Positions 1-9,252 are shown, counted from the stretch's first letter. The stretch: DNA of 49,915 nucleotides from Phycisphaerales bacterium (GCA_020350565.1 CP070718.1:3664387-3714301), one strand, 5' to 3'. Program-made: numbers and translations. The notes: generated from the letters alone by a model not told the origin.

Positions 1-1
1 C

Positions 2-634
2 ACCCTCATCTTCGCCATCGAGATGTACGAGAAAGTGATGGACGCCTACCTGGCGGGTCTGAAGAAGCGTCTGGCCGCCGGTCAGGACGTGTCGAACGTT
101 GCATCAGTGGCCTCGTTCTTTGTCAGCCGCGTCGACACGCTGGTCGATAAGCTGCTCGATGCCAGGCATTCGGAGGGAGCACGCGTCGCCCATCTCTACG
201 GCAAGGCGGCCAACGTCAACGCCAAGCTTGCCTACGCACGCTTCCTGGACGTCTTTGACGAATCAGGCGGCTTCGCCGATCTGGCGGCGCAAGGCGCCCG
301 CGTCCAGCGCCCCTTATGGGCCAGCACCAGCACGAAAAATCCCAGGTATCCCGACACGCTCTACGTGGACCCGCTCGTCGGGCCGAATACGGTCAACACG
401 CTGCCACCGGCGACGATCGAGGCCGTCCTCGATCACGGTCGCGCCGAAGTCACCATCACCGATGGCCTCGATGACGCCCAAGAGCTGGTCAACGCCCTTT
501 CGCAACTGGGCATCGAGATGAAGGCGGTCACCGACCAGTTGCTGGCCGAAGGCGTCGACGCCTTCGCCAAATCCTTCGAGCAACTCATGGACAACCTGGC
601 CTCGAAGCAGGAGCAGCTCACGGCAAGGACGTGA
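2..634 (+). CDS. tal: Transaldolase, C-terminal part (gene cut by window edge)
   Basis: Transaldolase transfers a dihydroxyacetone unit between sugar phosphates in the non-oxidative pentose phosphate pathway (cytosolic). The frame is open from the first bases, which read TLIFAIEMYEKV, matching the family segment just after the catalytic Schiff-base strand; the first in-frame ATG (23) is therefore internal. The segment RPLWASTSTKNP followed by YPDTLYVDPLVGPNTVNTLP is characteristic of the longer, mycobacterial-type transaldolases (about 370 residues). About 210 residues are present. The Schiff-base lysine lies upstream, outside the window. The helical C-terminus ends normally with TGA. Identity is sure; subfamily is inferred. 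Confidence 0.93.
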   Translation, partial: TLIFAIEMYEKVMDAYLAGLKKRLAAGQDVSNVASVASFFVSRVDTLVDKLLDARHSEGARVAHLYGKAANVNAKLAYARFLDVFDESGGFADLAAQGARVQRPLWASTSTKNPRYPDTLYVDPLVGPNTVNTLPPATIEAVLDHGRAEVTITDGLDDAQELVNALSQLGIEMKAVTDQLLAEGVDAFAKSFEQLMDNLASKQEQLTART

Positions 635-647
635 GCTTCGCAAATAG

Positions 648-815
648 ACGGGATTGCCGATTGCAGATTGCCGATTGCCGATTGAACGGGGACCCATCGC
701 AGAGGGCCCAAACAGAGCACAGGCCGGATGACAAGCCAGCGAAAGCGGCAGTCCCTCTCCTTCATTCGCCATTCGACATTCACCATTCGCCATTCTGCCC
801 CGATTCCAAACATCT
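648..815. repeat. Short-word degenerate repeat patch (ATTGCCG / CATTCGC words)
   Basis: After the transaldolase stop there are tandem variants of GATTGCCGATTGCAGATTG (about 651-684) and, further on, variants of CCATTCGCCATTCGACATTC (about 766-798). Units are 7-8 bases and imperfect, with no spacers. The reverse complement of the second block (GCGAATGGTGAATGTCGAATG) belongs to the same word family as the array after the aminopeptidase gene at 49640-49760. Function unknown. Confidence 0.6.
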
Positions 816-897
816 CCAACGATTCTAATGCTCCTCACGCCGTCATCCGGGCATAATAAAAGTAGGCGCCGTCCGTCTATCTTCCCGGAGGATCATC

Positions 898-2319
898 ATG
901 GCCGACATGCCGAACACAGAACGGAAATCACACATTCCCCGCTGGGCGAAGGTCATTGGCCTGCTGCTCGTACTCGTCTTCGTATTGCTGGGCACGATCC
1001 GAATCCTCGGCCTGGCCGCCACCAGGCGCTGGGAGCGCTACGTGGCCAAGCTCGAGGCCGAAGGCCAACCCATAACCATGGAGGCCATCGACGCCCTGCG
1101 CACGCCGCTGCCCGACGAGCAGAACGGAGCGCTAGTCATCGAGGGGATCTGCAATGAGCTGCAAAAGCTCAAGCCGGAGTCCAAATATGTTTTCGTCCTG
1201 GGGACGTGGGCGCCCGATGCGGACTTCTTTAACGGCGTGCCGCGATACGCCATCGAGCCCACCCGCGCTTTCCTAGCTGAGCACGCCGAGCTTCTCGCGC
1301 AGCTCGAGCGTTTGGCGGACAAGCCGTTCGGGCGTTTCGATTTGGTGTTAGAGGAGAATCCGTGGGAAACGCTCCTTCCTCACCTCTCCCCCATTCGCGC
1401 CGCCTGCAAGCTGGAACACGTCGTCGGGATCACCAGGCTGACGAAGGGCGATTGCGAGGGAGCCGCTCACGCCGCTGTTCTGCAGTTCAACATCGCGGGC
1501 ACCTTAAATGAGCACCCTGCGATTGTTGCGAGACTCGTTGAAGTTGTAGGCGACGTGCTGGCCATGCAAACAGTCGAAAACACTCTTCGAGTCGGCGAGC
1601 CTCCTGAGAAGGTTTTGCTCGAGCTTCAAAGCACCATCGCAGGGCGCCTCGACGCCGCTACCATGCGATGGGCCTTTCAGGCCGAGCGCGTGTTCCAAAG
1701 CGTGATTCTCGACATGATTGCGAGCGGCAAAGTCCCGAAGGAGATGAGCGAGGTTTTGGGCGACTTCGGCTCAATTCCCCAGTCTTTCTTGCCCAACGTT
1801 CTCATCCGATCCAGCCAGCTTCGCGGTGCCGAAATGATGGGTTGGCTTGTGGATGCCGCTGATGATCCGGAAGCGTTATTGGGAGCCGCCCGCCGTTCGG
1901 ATGCCGAACTGGCACGACTGCCGAAAAGCCAATTCCTGCTCAAATTGTACCTTCCTTCCCTGAGCCGCGCATGCGTGCTGCACGTGAAGTGCATCGCGCA
2001 ATTGCGCTCAACACATACCGCCCTCGCGGCCGAACGCTATCGCATGCAAACGGGCACCTTGCCTGAATCGCTCGACGTGCTCGTCCCGGAGTACCTGGCA
2101 GAACTCCCAATCGACCCGTTCGACGGCAAGCCACTGAGGCTGGTGCAAACTGATGAGGGCATCATCATCTACTCGATCGGCGAGGATGGAATCGATGACG
2201 AAGGCTTCGTCGCGGAGGAGGAGACAGGCCGACCCGGCTCGGACGTCGGTTTCCGACTCAATCGTCTGGAACACCGCGGGTTGATCCTGACGGACGAAAA
2301 ACCGCCGGAGGAGGAGTAG
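898..2319 (+). CDS. Membrane-anchored hypothetical protein
   Basis: 473 residues, no family recognised. Residues about 16-40 (WAKVIGLLLVLVFVLLGTIR) form a single N-terminal membrane anchor preceded by basic residues, so the rest is probably outside the cytoplasmic membrane. The body is mostly helical. Near the end, the stretch about 380-430 (AERYRMQTGTLPESLDVLVP, then DPFDGKPLRL, then YSIGEDGIDDEG) resembles the C-terminal pattern common in planctomycete secreted proteins with a pseudopilin-like tail; that resemblance is an impression. The ATG has a good GGAGG six bases upstream (887-891), which fixes the start. It stands alone, convergent with the hydrolase gene downstream. Confidence 0.75.
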   Translation: MADMPNTERKSHIPRWAKVIGLLLVLVFVLLGTIRILGLAATRRWERYVAKLEAEGQPITMEAIDALRTPLPDEQNGALVIEGICNELQKLKPESKYVFVLGTWAPDADFFNGVPRYAIEPTRAFLAEHAELLAQLERLADKPFGRFDLVLEENPWETLLPHLSPIRAACKLEHVVGITRLTKGDCEGAAHAAVLQFNIAGTLNEHPAIVARLVEVVGDVLAMQTVENTLRVGEPPEKVLLELQSTIAGRLDAATMRWAFQAERVFQSVILDMIASGKVPKEMSEVLGDFGSIPQSFLPNVLIRSSQLRGAEMMGWLVDAADDPEALLGAARRSDAELARLPKSQFLLKLYLPSLSRACVLHVKCIAQLRSTHTALAAERYRMQTGTLPESLDVLVPEYLAELPIDPFDGKPLRLVQTDEGIIIYSIGEDGIDDEGFVAEEETGRPGSDVGFRLNRLEHRGLILTDEKPPEEE

Positions 2320-2355
2320 CCATCGAAAGAGATGTGCACCCCCACAAGCTCAGCA

Positions 2356-2371
2356 GGGCGGCCCGCCGCCC
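2356..2371. terminator. GC hairpin between convergent genes
   Basis: GGGCGG-CCCG-CCGCCC forms a 6-bp stem in the 53-bp gap between the stops of the convergent genes ending at 2319 and 2373. There is no clear U-run on either strand, so its role as a shared terminator is only suggested. Confidence 0.35.
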
Positions 2372-2372
2372 C

Positions 2373-3035
2373 TCAAAACCCATGAATCAAAAACGGATTC
2401 GACCGCCGCTCGCGTCCGATGGTGGTCTCCGGACCGTGGCCCGATAGAACCCGCGTCTGGTCCGGCAGGCTCAGCAGGTTCTCCTGGATGTTCCTTAGCA
2501 GACTCGCGCCGCTGCTGCCCGGAAAGTCAACCCGCCCCACGCTCCCGGCGAACAAGGCGTCGCCCACAATGACAATGCCGTGCGCCTCGCAATAGAACGC
2601 CCGTCCCCCCGGCGAGTGGCCCGCGACGTCGCGCACCTCCCAGGTGGTACCATCGAGGGCCAGCCTGGAACCAGGCGTCAGGTCGTGCGGATCATCCACG
2701 TTGAGGCTCAGACCCTCGCCGAAGAAAACCGACAGATTGGCTTTCGGCTCGGACAGCGCCGACGACTCCTCATCCGCTATATACACGGGGATCTTGCCCA
2801 GCTCCGCCCGCACCTCGTCGACGCCGGCAATGTGGTCGGCGTGCCCGTGTGTAAGCAGGATCTTTTCCGGCGTCAGCCTCTTCTGTCGGACATGGTCGGC
2901 GATCATCTGCGCTTGTGGCGGCAGGCCCGGATCGATAATCCAGCAGGGTCCGCCCTCACGGAGATAAATCGTATAGCCGTTCTCCGCATACATCGGGTCA
3001 TTGGTGACGTAGACCTGTAGCTCGCTCTCACTCAT
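2373..3035 (-). CDS. Metallo-beta-lactamase-fold hydrolase, glyoxalase II-like
   Basis: 220 residues; the usual length for single-domain MBL hydrolases of the YcbL/glyoxalase II type. The dinuclear metal site is complete: H63-x-H65-x-D67-H68 in THGHADH, H140 in AGHSPG, D159 in GDALFAG, and H200 in SGHGPETT. The segment GRVDFPG followed by GHGPETTIGRE is typical of glyoxalase II-like thioesterases. Substrate unknown; S-acyl glutathione-like or other thioesters are plausible. The ATG overlaps the stop of the upstream alpha/beta hydrolase (ATGA, 3032-3035), so the two are translationally coupled. It is the last gene of the ABC-transporter operon. No signal peptide, so cytoplasmic. Confidence 0.9.
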   Translation of the reverse strand: MSESELQVYVTNDPMYAENGYTIYLREGGPCWIIDPGLPPQAQMIADHVRQKRLTPEKILLTHGHADHIAGVDEVRAELGKIPVYIADEESSALSEPKANLSVFFGEGLSLNVDDPHDLTPGSRLALDGTTWEVRDVAGHSPGGRAFYCEAHGIVIVGDALFAGSVGRVDFPGSSGASLLRNIQENLLSLPDQTRVLSGHGPETTIGRERRSNPFLIHGF

Positions 3036-4258
3036 CGGCGCCCATCCAGTCTGTTCATCGCCTTCAGCAGCTCTCTGGCCTCTCCGGCACGTTTCGTCTC
3101 AGGGTACAGCGTCACCAGCGTCGTGCAATGCTGCCGGCACGCTTTCCAGTCTCGCGCTTCCATGGCTTCGGTCGCCTGGCGCCAAAGCTCCTCGGCCCTG
3201 ACCTCAGCCTCAGCAACCGATTGCTCGTTCAACACGGCGGCCACCTCCGGATCGGCCTCAATCTCGAACCGCAGGGCGCGAGCCTCGTCCTGCAGCGATG
3301 AGGCGCGATATTCCCGCTCAACTTCCATAAGCAGATCGCGGGCCAGAAGCGGCTCACCTTCCTCCCATTTCGCCCGTGCGCGTGCGATTTGCCTGCGCCC
3401 GGATTCGAGAAGCCCCTCCAGCAACGCCTCCGCCCGCTTGACCTGATCGGGGAAATGCGTATGGCGGTTGGCCAGGATGCGCTCCAGAGCACCGGCTTGG
3501 GGACGGACGGGCTCCTGATCTCCAAGCGCCTCCGGGACGTCCTTGAAATGCACCTCCACGTCCTCGCGGCATTTCGCCTCAAACCAGCGCAGGGCCTCCT
3601 GCCCGACCTCCTTGCTCAGCACGTGGCCGATGGGCGGCCGGCTCACCGTCACCCGAACACCATTTTGGCGCACCAGTTCGAGACCCTCCAGCATCGGGCC
3701 ACGGTTCATGTCCGATTGACCCACGGCATAGAAGACGGGAATGTCTCTCCGCTTCTTCACCTGTTCCGGCGTGACAGTCGGTGGCACATAATTCGCGGAG
3801 ACCGCCACCGCCGTGCAGGGAAATGACTCTGCATACAGCAGGTGCATAGCCATCGCCCCACCCGCGGAATGACCGGTCAGCAGGACCCGCTCCCCGTCGA
3901 CCGGGAGTGACGGCACCAACTCGTCCGACATCTCGCGCAAAAGCGGCAGGTCCGTCTCCCGCCAACCGGCGTCGACCCCTTGCGGAGCGATCAGGACGTA
4001 CGGCAAGTCGGTTTCCATGGACTGCCAGAATTCGAGGATGTCTTCGGCCTTGGTCATCGTCCCGTGCAGGCACACGATCAGGGGGGCGCACTCACCGTCC
4101 GGCAGGTTTGAAGGCACGGCCACAAGACAGTAACCGTGATCCAGATCGACGCGCGGGACCTCTCCCCCACGCACCACCTTGGCAGCATGAGCCATGACGA
4201 CCATCCACACGAGAAACAGCGTGAGAAATGATCTTCTTGGACTCAACACCGTACTCAT
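3032..4258 (-). CDS. Secreted alpha/beta-hydrolase (carboxylesterase/depolymerase type) with helical C-terminal region
   Basis: 408 residues from the ATG at 4258. A longer open frame exists upstream, but it runs into the permease gene, and this ATG begins a clear signal peptide (basic start, then FLTLFLVWMVVMAHA). Residues about 58-230 are an alpha/beta-hydrolase: CLHG oxyanion segment (about 63-66), nucleophile S131 in GHSAGG, likely acid D183 in GQSD, and His H212 in IGHV. It resembles the PHB-depolymerase/LpqC-type esterases. Residues about 270-408 are charged helices with a TPR-like hairpin near the end, perhaps for protein contacts. It starts 13 bp after the FtsX permease stop and overlaps the MBL gene. 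Substrate not known; an ester carried or exported by the transporter is an inference. Confidence 0.82.
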   Translation of the reverse strand: MSTVLSPRRSFLTLFLVWMVVMAHAAKVVRGGEVPRVDLDHGYCLVAVPSNLPDGECAPLIVCLHGTMTKAEDILEFWQSMETDLPYVLIAPQGVDAGWRETDLPLLREMSDELVPSLPVDGERVLLTGHSAGGAMAMHLLYAESFPCTAVAVSANYVPPTVTPEQVKKRRDIPVFYAVGQSDMNRGPMLEGLELVRQNGVRVTVSRPPIGHVLSKEVGQEALRWFEAKCREDVEVHFKDVPEALGDQEPVRPQAGALERILANRHTHFPDQVKRAEALLEGLLESGRRQIARARAKWEEGEPLLARDLLMEVEREYRASSLQDEARALRFEIEADPEVAAVLNEQSVAEAEVRAEELWRQATEAMEARDWKACRQHCTTLVTLYPETKRAGEARELLKAMNRLDGRR

Positions 4259-4271
4259 CAAGGAAATCCTG

Positions 4272-7196
4272 TCAGGTGGTTTGTATCGCGGAGATGATGT
4301 TGCTTCTTGCCGCGTAGCGTGCCGGCCCCAATCCCGCCAGCACGCAGACCAGAACCGTAAAGCCGATTGAAAGAAGGATCGTCCCAAAAGGAACCACAAC
4401 ACCCGCATAGACGCCGCTCAGCTCGCCGACCAGATAATCCTCCGAGTGAGCCTGGTGGAAGCCCAGACCCAAGCCAAGGATGCTGCCCAGCAGGCCGAGC
4501 GTAATGGCCTCGGCCAAAACCATCCGCAGAATCTGGGAGCGCATCGCGCCGACGGCACGCAAAATCGCGATCTGCCGCGTCCGCGCGTGAACGCTGAGCA
4601 TCATCAGGTTGCCGATGCCGATGGCCGCCACAATCAAAGCCACCGACGGCATCCACGTCAGCATGACTGCCGATCGCCGGATGCTCTTGTCTACTGCCTC
4701 GACCAGCCGAGTAACCGAACCGATGATGGCGTCGGGCCTGTCCATTTCCCGGGCGATGCGGGTCAGGACAAGCCGCTCGCGAAACACGGCCCAACGCAGC
4801 TCCGGCGTTCGGCGATCCCAACGCCGGCCCGCATAGTCCACCGCGTGGGCCATCCGCTTGAGTTCCTCACGAGCCTTCTCGGAAAGCGCTTCGCCGCGTT
4901 CCTGATGCGCCCTCAACTCCGGCAGGAGCGGCCCCAGGATGTCGCGCTGCGTCGGAAGAGCGTCCGACCATCGCAAGGCCCATTCCACCATGTTCGCCTC
5001 CTTGGTGGTGTCCATGCGCTGGTCACGTTGGAACTCTTCCGGAACCGGCGTCTCGGGCAGCTCCAGGTTCGACATGAACATGGAGACGACGTCCAAGCCG
5101 AACTTGTCCTTCAGATCCTCTCGCGTACCCAAAAGTGCGCTCGCCGAGGCAAACTGCATGTAGCTCTGAGCGTGGAAGAAGTTGGCGGCGATGTCCAATG
5201 CCGGAGATTGCACGACGGCCGCAACCGTAAACTCCGCCTCCCGTCCACGAATTCGAATCCGAATCGTATCTCCGAGATGCAGGTCATGATACTGAGAGGC
5301 GAACGTCGGGATGATCACGTAACCGCCCCGCTTGAGCTTGGCTTTGGCATCTTCAAGGTTGCCCTCGGCGAAGCCCACCTTCATCAGGCTGAAGATCTCG
5401 TCGACGTCGCCGGCAACGAACACCGGCCGGGTCATCTGCCGCAAGAGCCTCTCCCAAAGACTCCTCTGTGAATCGACTCCCGTCTGACCGCTCTCCGAGC
5501 TTGTCGAGAGGATCGTGCAATCGACATCCGTAACCACCGTAGTCTTGCCCACACCGGGAACCCTTTCGACCCGCTCGATGGCATCACCACTCACGTACTG
5601 GGGGGACCACACGAACGTTTCCGGCAGGTGCTTGGGAAACGCCCAGACCGCGTACACGCTCTCCAGGCGAACGGCCATAAAAACGATCAGCGACAAACCC
5701 ACCAGCAGCATCCAGCAGACCCCGCCGCTGCGCCACGGGGCCTTGCCGAACTGATCTTCTGCTAGTTTGCCATTAAGACCCAGGGCGTTGCCCACGGCGC
5801 GCGCGACCGGCCTGCCAACCAGCAGCACCAACCCCGGGGCGATCAGCACGTACCCTATATACAGTGAAAAGGTGCCGGCAAAAACGAAGAACCACGTGAA
5901 CCAGGCGAAGACGTCGGCACCGAGGCGCATCCACTCATGAACCCCAATCATCATGATCCCGATGGCGCCCGCGCCGATGACGTACGCCGTTTTCGCGGGC
6001 CTCGACTCGATATTCACCGCCTCCAGGGGACCAACCCGACAGACGATGAGCAGCAAGGCAAGCGTGCATAGCAGCGTGGTGGCCAGCCCGCTGCCGACCG
6101 CCAGCCAGTTGCCCCAGGAGCTGAAGTAAACCCGCGTCATCGCCACGTCCGGCAAATCGGCGATGTACCGGGCGCCCCAGTAACCGAGCCCCATACCCAG
6201 GATCGTCCCGACGATGCCCAGTGGGAGAAGCTCCAGCAGAAGCAGCCCCGCAAGCTGTATCCGGGTGACGCCGACGCAACGCATGATCCCCAGCACCGGC
6301 CGCCGCTGGATCAGACTCATGCTCATTGTCGTGAGGATGATGAAAAACGCGGTCATCATCGAGATGAACGCGGTAAGGACGAGCACCATTCGGGTGACGC
6401 GCTCGGCCTCGTTGAGCAAATCCTGTCTTCCCCGGGCCGAATGCACCTTATACGGCAGCCCGCGATCCTCGATCAGTTGCGTGACTGCCCGGCAGGCGGC
6501 CGTGAGTTTCTCCCGGGACGGGTCTTCCAGCATCACCTCGATGATGCTGGCCGACTCCTTCTTGTTGAGCAGCGCCTGAACGTCGGCGATCGGCAGATAG
6601 ATCGTCGGCTTTTGAAACTCGGCCAGGCGCTGGCTTTCAAACAGCCCGATGACCTCGAAGGTCTTCCAGTCACCACGCCGGTAGGGAGCAATGGGGATCT
6701 TACTTCCCAGCTCGACGCCCCACTCCCTTGCGACGCTCTGCTCCATCACCGCAACGCCGCGCTCCCCGGTTTCGAACATGCGGCCGGTCAGCCCGGGCAG
6801 GGTGCGAAAGTGCTTCTCCGTTTCCGGATTGATGCCCACGGCGTCGATCTGAGAGCGACCCATTTCGACGAACTGCTCAGGGCGTCCCTCGTGGACCACA
6901 TACATGCGATGTTTGAATCGAGCGGTCACGTGCTCGACGTTGGCCAGCTCGGAGATCGGCTCAACCAGTGATAGGTCTAGCTCTCCCCAGTGGGCGCCGG
7001 GCGGCTCGACCGATAAGTGCGCGGTCCCGACCCAGTTGGCAACCACCTCATCGGTGACGACGCGGCGGGCCGTTTCATAGAAGGCCGTCACAATGACCAC
7101 GGTGGCCACGCCCAGGGCCACCGACAGCACCGCCGCGACGGTCCGCCCCGGCCTAACCCGCCAGTTCCGCGTACCGAGTTGCCACCAGCGACGCAT
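4272..7196 (-). CDS. ABC transporter permease, FtsX/YbbP-like, two FtsX domains
   Basis: 974 residues from the ATG at 7196, which has GGAGAGGG just upstream; longer starts would lie deeper in the ATPase gene. The start overlaps the ATPase stop by 44 bp. Layout: membrane helix about 20-38; a MacB-like extracytoplasmic domain about 40-265; a first FtsX block with helices about 270-292, 315-340 and 366-386; further helices about 404-455 and 492-510; a large second extracytoplasmic domain; and a C-terminal FtsX block with three helices and the motif RQIAILRAVGAMRSQI. About ten helices and two FtsX blocks match the YbbP architecture (E. coli YbbP is about 800 residues) rather than single-unit MacB or LolC/E. 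Such permeases act mechanically on lipids or lipid-linked substrates. Substrate unknown. Confidence 0.88.
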   Translation of the reverse strand: MRRWWQLGTRNWRVRPGRTVAAVLSVALGVATVVIVTAFYETARRVVTDEVVANWVGTAHLSVEPPGAHWGELDLSLVEPISELANVEHVTARFKHRMYVVHEGRPEQFVEMGRSQIDAVGINPETEKHFRTLPGLTGRMFETGERGVAVMEQSVAREWGVELGSKIPIAPYRRGDWKTFEVIGLFESQRLAEFQKPTIYLPIADVQALLNKKESASIIEVMLEDPSREKLTAACRAVTQLIEDRGLPYKVHSARGRQDLLNEAERVTRMVLVLTAFISMMTAFFIILTTMSMSLIQRRPVLGIMRCVGVTRIQLAGLLLLELLPLGIVGTILGMGLGYWGARYIADLPDVAMTRVYFSSWGNWLAVGSGLATTLLCTLALLLIVCRVGPLEAVNIESRPAKTAYVIGAGAIGIMMIGVHEWMRLGADVFAWFTWFFVFAGTFSLYIGYVLIAPGLVLLVGRPVARAVGNALGLNGKLAEDQFGKAPWRSGGVCWMLLVGLSLIVFMAVRLESVYAVWAFPKHLPETFVWSPQYVSGDAIERVERVPGVGKTTVVTDVDCTILSTSSESGQTGVDSQRSLWERLLRQMTRPVFVAGDVDEIFSLMKVGFAEGNLEDAKAKLKRGGYVIIPTFASQYHDLHLGDTIRIRIRGREAEFTVAAVVQSPALDIAANFFHAQSYMQFASASALLGTREDLKDKFGLDVVSMFMSNLELPETPVPEEFQRDQRMDTTKEANMVEWALRWSDALPTQRDILGPLLPELRAHQERGEALSEKAREELKRMAHAVDYAGRRWDRRTPELRWAVFRERLVLTRIAREMDRPDAIIGSVTRLVEAVDKSIRRSAVMLTWMPSVALIVAAIGIGNLMMLSVHARTRQIAILRAVGAMRSQILRMVLAEAITLGLLGSILGLGLGFHQAHSEDYLVGELSGVYAGVVVPFGTILLSIGFTVLVCVLAGLGPARYAARSNIISAIQTT

Positions 7197-7893
7197 GTCC
7201 CTCTCCGCCCGGATCCAGCGATCCAACGACCTGACCGTCCCGAAGGAACAAAACCCGGTCGGCGAACGTGGCTCCCGTCGATTCATGGGTCACCACGAGC
7301 ACGGTTCGCTCGTCCTCGTGCGACAGCCTCGCCAAGAGCCGCCAGACCGCCTCGGCGTGAACCGTATCGAGGTTTCCGGTGGGCTCATCGGCGAGAATCA
7401 GAGCAGGGTCGTTCATCAAGGCCCGGGCAATGGCAACTCGTTGCTGCTCGCCACCGGACATGGCTTGAGGTCGATGGGTAAGTCGGTGGCCGAGGCCGAC
7501 CGTGGCCAACAGCTCGCGTCCTCTCCCTTCACGGTCGCCGGCGCCCCGACCCTCGATCATGGAAGGAAGCAGCACGTTCTCGAGTGCCGTGAGGGTCGGC
7601 AGAAGGTTGTAGGCCTGGAACACGAACCCCAGGCGACGGCGACGGAACAAGGTCCGTTCGCGGTCGCTCATCTCGGCCAGATTCCGGCCCTCGATCGAGA
7701 TCGATCCCGACGTGGGATCGTCCAGGCCGCCCAACAGATGCAGCAACGTGCTCTTGCCCGACCCACTCGCCCCCATGATCGCGACAAACTCGCCGGGATC
7801 GACCGTCAGGCTCACCGCGCAAAGGGCATGAACCGGCTCTCCGCCGGATTCATACGTCTTGTGGAGGTCCTTGACCTCAAGGACGGCAGTCAT
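7153..7893 (-). CDS. ABC transporter ATP-binding protein, LolD/MacB/YbbA family
   Basis: 246 residues, normal for the family. Walker [10 protein letters not shown] (41-49), Q-loop Gln 93 in [10 protein letters not shown], signature MSGGEQQ (145-151), Walker B LILADE (165-170) and switch His 203 are all present, so it should be an active ATPase. It is the first gene of a four-gene minus-strand operon with the FtsX permease, a secreted esterase and an MBL hydrolase, and it powers the permease encoded immediately downstream. Intrinsic terminator 8056-8093 separates it from the small basic protein gene upstream. Confidence 0.95.
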   Translation of the reverse strand: MTAVLEVKDLHKTYESGGEPVHALCAVSLTVDPGEFVAIMGASGSGKSTLLHLLGGLDDPTSGSISIEGRNLAEMSDRERTLFRRRRLGFVFQAYNLLPTLTALENVLLPSMIEGRGAGDREGRGRELLATVGLGHRLTHRPQAMSGGEQQRVAIARALMNDPALILADEPTGNLDTVHAEAVWRLLARLSHEDERTVLVVTHESTGATFADRVLFLRDGQVVGSLDPGGEGHASLVATRYAELAG

Positions 7894-8055
7894 CCCGGCA
7901 TTCTAGGTGGCCGCGACATAGCACGCCAGACTCCGACGGAGGCCGACAACTCGCGACAACGACGATGCGGAGGGCGGGAACTGAAGACTTGGGGACACAT
8001 TGACCATACCGCATGGATGGCCGGCTCTATCGACGATCGAAGCGTGAATCCAGTG

Positions 8056-8093
8056 GGAAAACAAACGGCGCCCCTCATCCGGAGAGGCGCCGT
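8056..8093 (-). terminator. Intrinsic terminator of the small basic protein gene
   Basis: On the minus strand ACGGCGCC (8093-8086) pairs with GGCGCCGT (8072-8065) around a short loop and is followed by TTGTTTTCC. It lies 38 bp after the stop of the gene at 8131-8451. Confidence 0.6.
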
Positions 8094-8130
8094 CCCTGAG
8101 CCATATGCTAAGCCCCGCAAGTCGAAAAGA

Positions 8131-8451
8131 TTATGCCGCGGGGACGATTTTTTTCTTCTTGGTCTTCTTCGTGTCGCGCTTGCCTCTCTTCTTCCGGACT
8201 TGTCTGGACTCCTCCTGTTGGCGCTTCTTCTTGACAACCTTCCTTTTCTGCTCGGCCTTTGCGGGCTTCCTGGTTTTCTTCCCCTTCTTCTCCACCTCTC
8301 GACGGGGGGCTTTCGGCTTCTTCTTGAGGCTTTCCCGTGAGACTGCGGGACCCTGGGGAATCTCGTTCCCACCGCGTCCAAAGGTGATATAACCCGCGAC
8401 GCCCAGGCAGGCCACGATCACACCAATCAAAACAATCTGTTTCTTCTCCAC
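8131..8451 (-). CDS. Small membrane-anchored protein with lysine-rich tail (copy 1)
   Basis: 106 residues, no known family. The start is GTG (8451-8449) with GAGGAGG about six bases upstream. Residues 5-24 (QIVLIGVIVACLGVAGYITF) are one membrane helix; residues about 40-106 are a disordered tail in which roughly 40 percent of residues are Lys or Arg, ending KKTKKKKIVPAA. With only a few residues before the helix, the tail topology is ambiguous: the positive-inside rule favours the basic tail in the cytoplasm, while an N-terminal anchor of this type often exports the tail. It is a paralogue of the gene at 8938-9252. Role unknown; the tail could bind nucleic acid or acidic polymers. Confidence 0.75.
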   Translation of the reverse strand: MEKKQIVLIGVIVACLGVAGYITFGRGGNEIPQGPAVSRESLKKKPKAPRREVEKKGKKTRKPAKAEQKRKVVKKKRQQEESRQVRKKRGKRDTKKTKKKKIVPAA

Positions 8452-8937
8452 GATATCCTCCTCGGCGTCTGGGAGCAGAACGTTATCATTTCATGTTCTT
8501 TGACAGCCAGAACTTAAGTATCGGGCCCATCGGACTCTGCGTCAACCCTGAAGACAGGTCGCCCCTTCGCCATTCGGATGGGGCGCGGACCTCTGCCGCA
8601 TGTATCCTCGGCAGGCTCCGCCACGTCTATGAATTCTGACGCCCAACATCGTGAGAAGTTCCGTTGATCGGCGAAAACATGTCGTTTACATCCTCAGTTC
8701 AGCATCTTCAGTACCGCCTTCATGCCGATCTGGCGCGTCCTCTGGAAAAAGGCCCGGCGGCCATCCGAGGACCGGAATGGGAATGCGGCAGATCGACGGA
8801 CCCGCGCCGATGAGGATAGAGCCCACACGCAACAAGTACGCGAAACGCCCCCCACCTGCACCGCCGAGCCTCATCCCCCGCCACCAGAAGCCCCTCGATG
8901 TGACGGCAGGCTATGGCACTTCGATCAGGTCCGTGCC
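8452..8937. other. Intergenic, no gene seen
   Basis: 486 bp between the two small basic-protein genes. Short frames on both strands lack ribosome sites and recognisable sequence. It probably holds the promoter of copy 1. Confidence 0.5.
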
Positions 8938-9252
8938 TTAGAAGGCTGGGGCGCGCTTCCTTTTCGGTCGCTTCTCTTTTGACCTCTTGGGATCCTTTTT
9001 GATGATCTCATTCGGTCGCCGAGGCTTCGCTGTTTTCCGGACAACTCGCCGTTTGTCCTGCGACCGCCGTGGCTTGCGTTCTTTCTCCATCTTCGTTTCG
9101 GCGGGTGCCTTTTCCGGCTCCTCTTTCGCAACTCGGTCGCTGGGTGGGCCGGAGCTCGGGGTCCTGTCTCCGCCAAACGAGAACCAGCAAGCGACACCCA
9201 ACAGTGCAACGACCAGACCGCCCAGCACGTACGATTTCCCACGCCCGTTCAT
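8938..9252 (-). CDS. Small membrane-anchored protein with basic tail (copy 2)
   Basis: 104 residues. ATG at 9252 with GGGAGG about nine bases upstream. Same plan as copy 1: a membrane helix at about 9-27 (VLGGLVVALLGVACWFSFGG), a Pro/Ser linker (TPSSGPPSDRVAKEEP), then a Lys/Arg-rich tail. The helix and linker align directly with copy 1 (LIGVIVACLGVAGYITFGRG, then IPQGPAVSRESLKKKP), so the two are tandem duplicates about 490 bp apart. The tails have diverged in sequence while keeping the charge. No family recognised. Confidence 0.75.
   Translation of the reverse strand: MNGRGKSYVLGGLVVALLGVACWFSFGGDRTPSSGPPSDRVAKEEPEKAPAETKMEKERKPRRSQDKRRVVRKTAKPRRPNEIIKKDPKRSKEKRPKRKRAPAF

Noticed and set aside
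648-815. CRISPR-like array
   Set aside because: Units are 7-8 bp, imperfect and contiguous, without regular spacers. The same applies to the array at 49645-49758.
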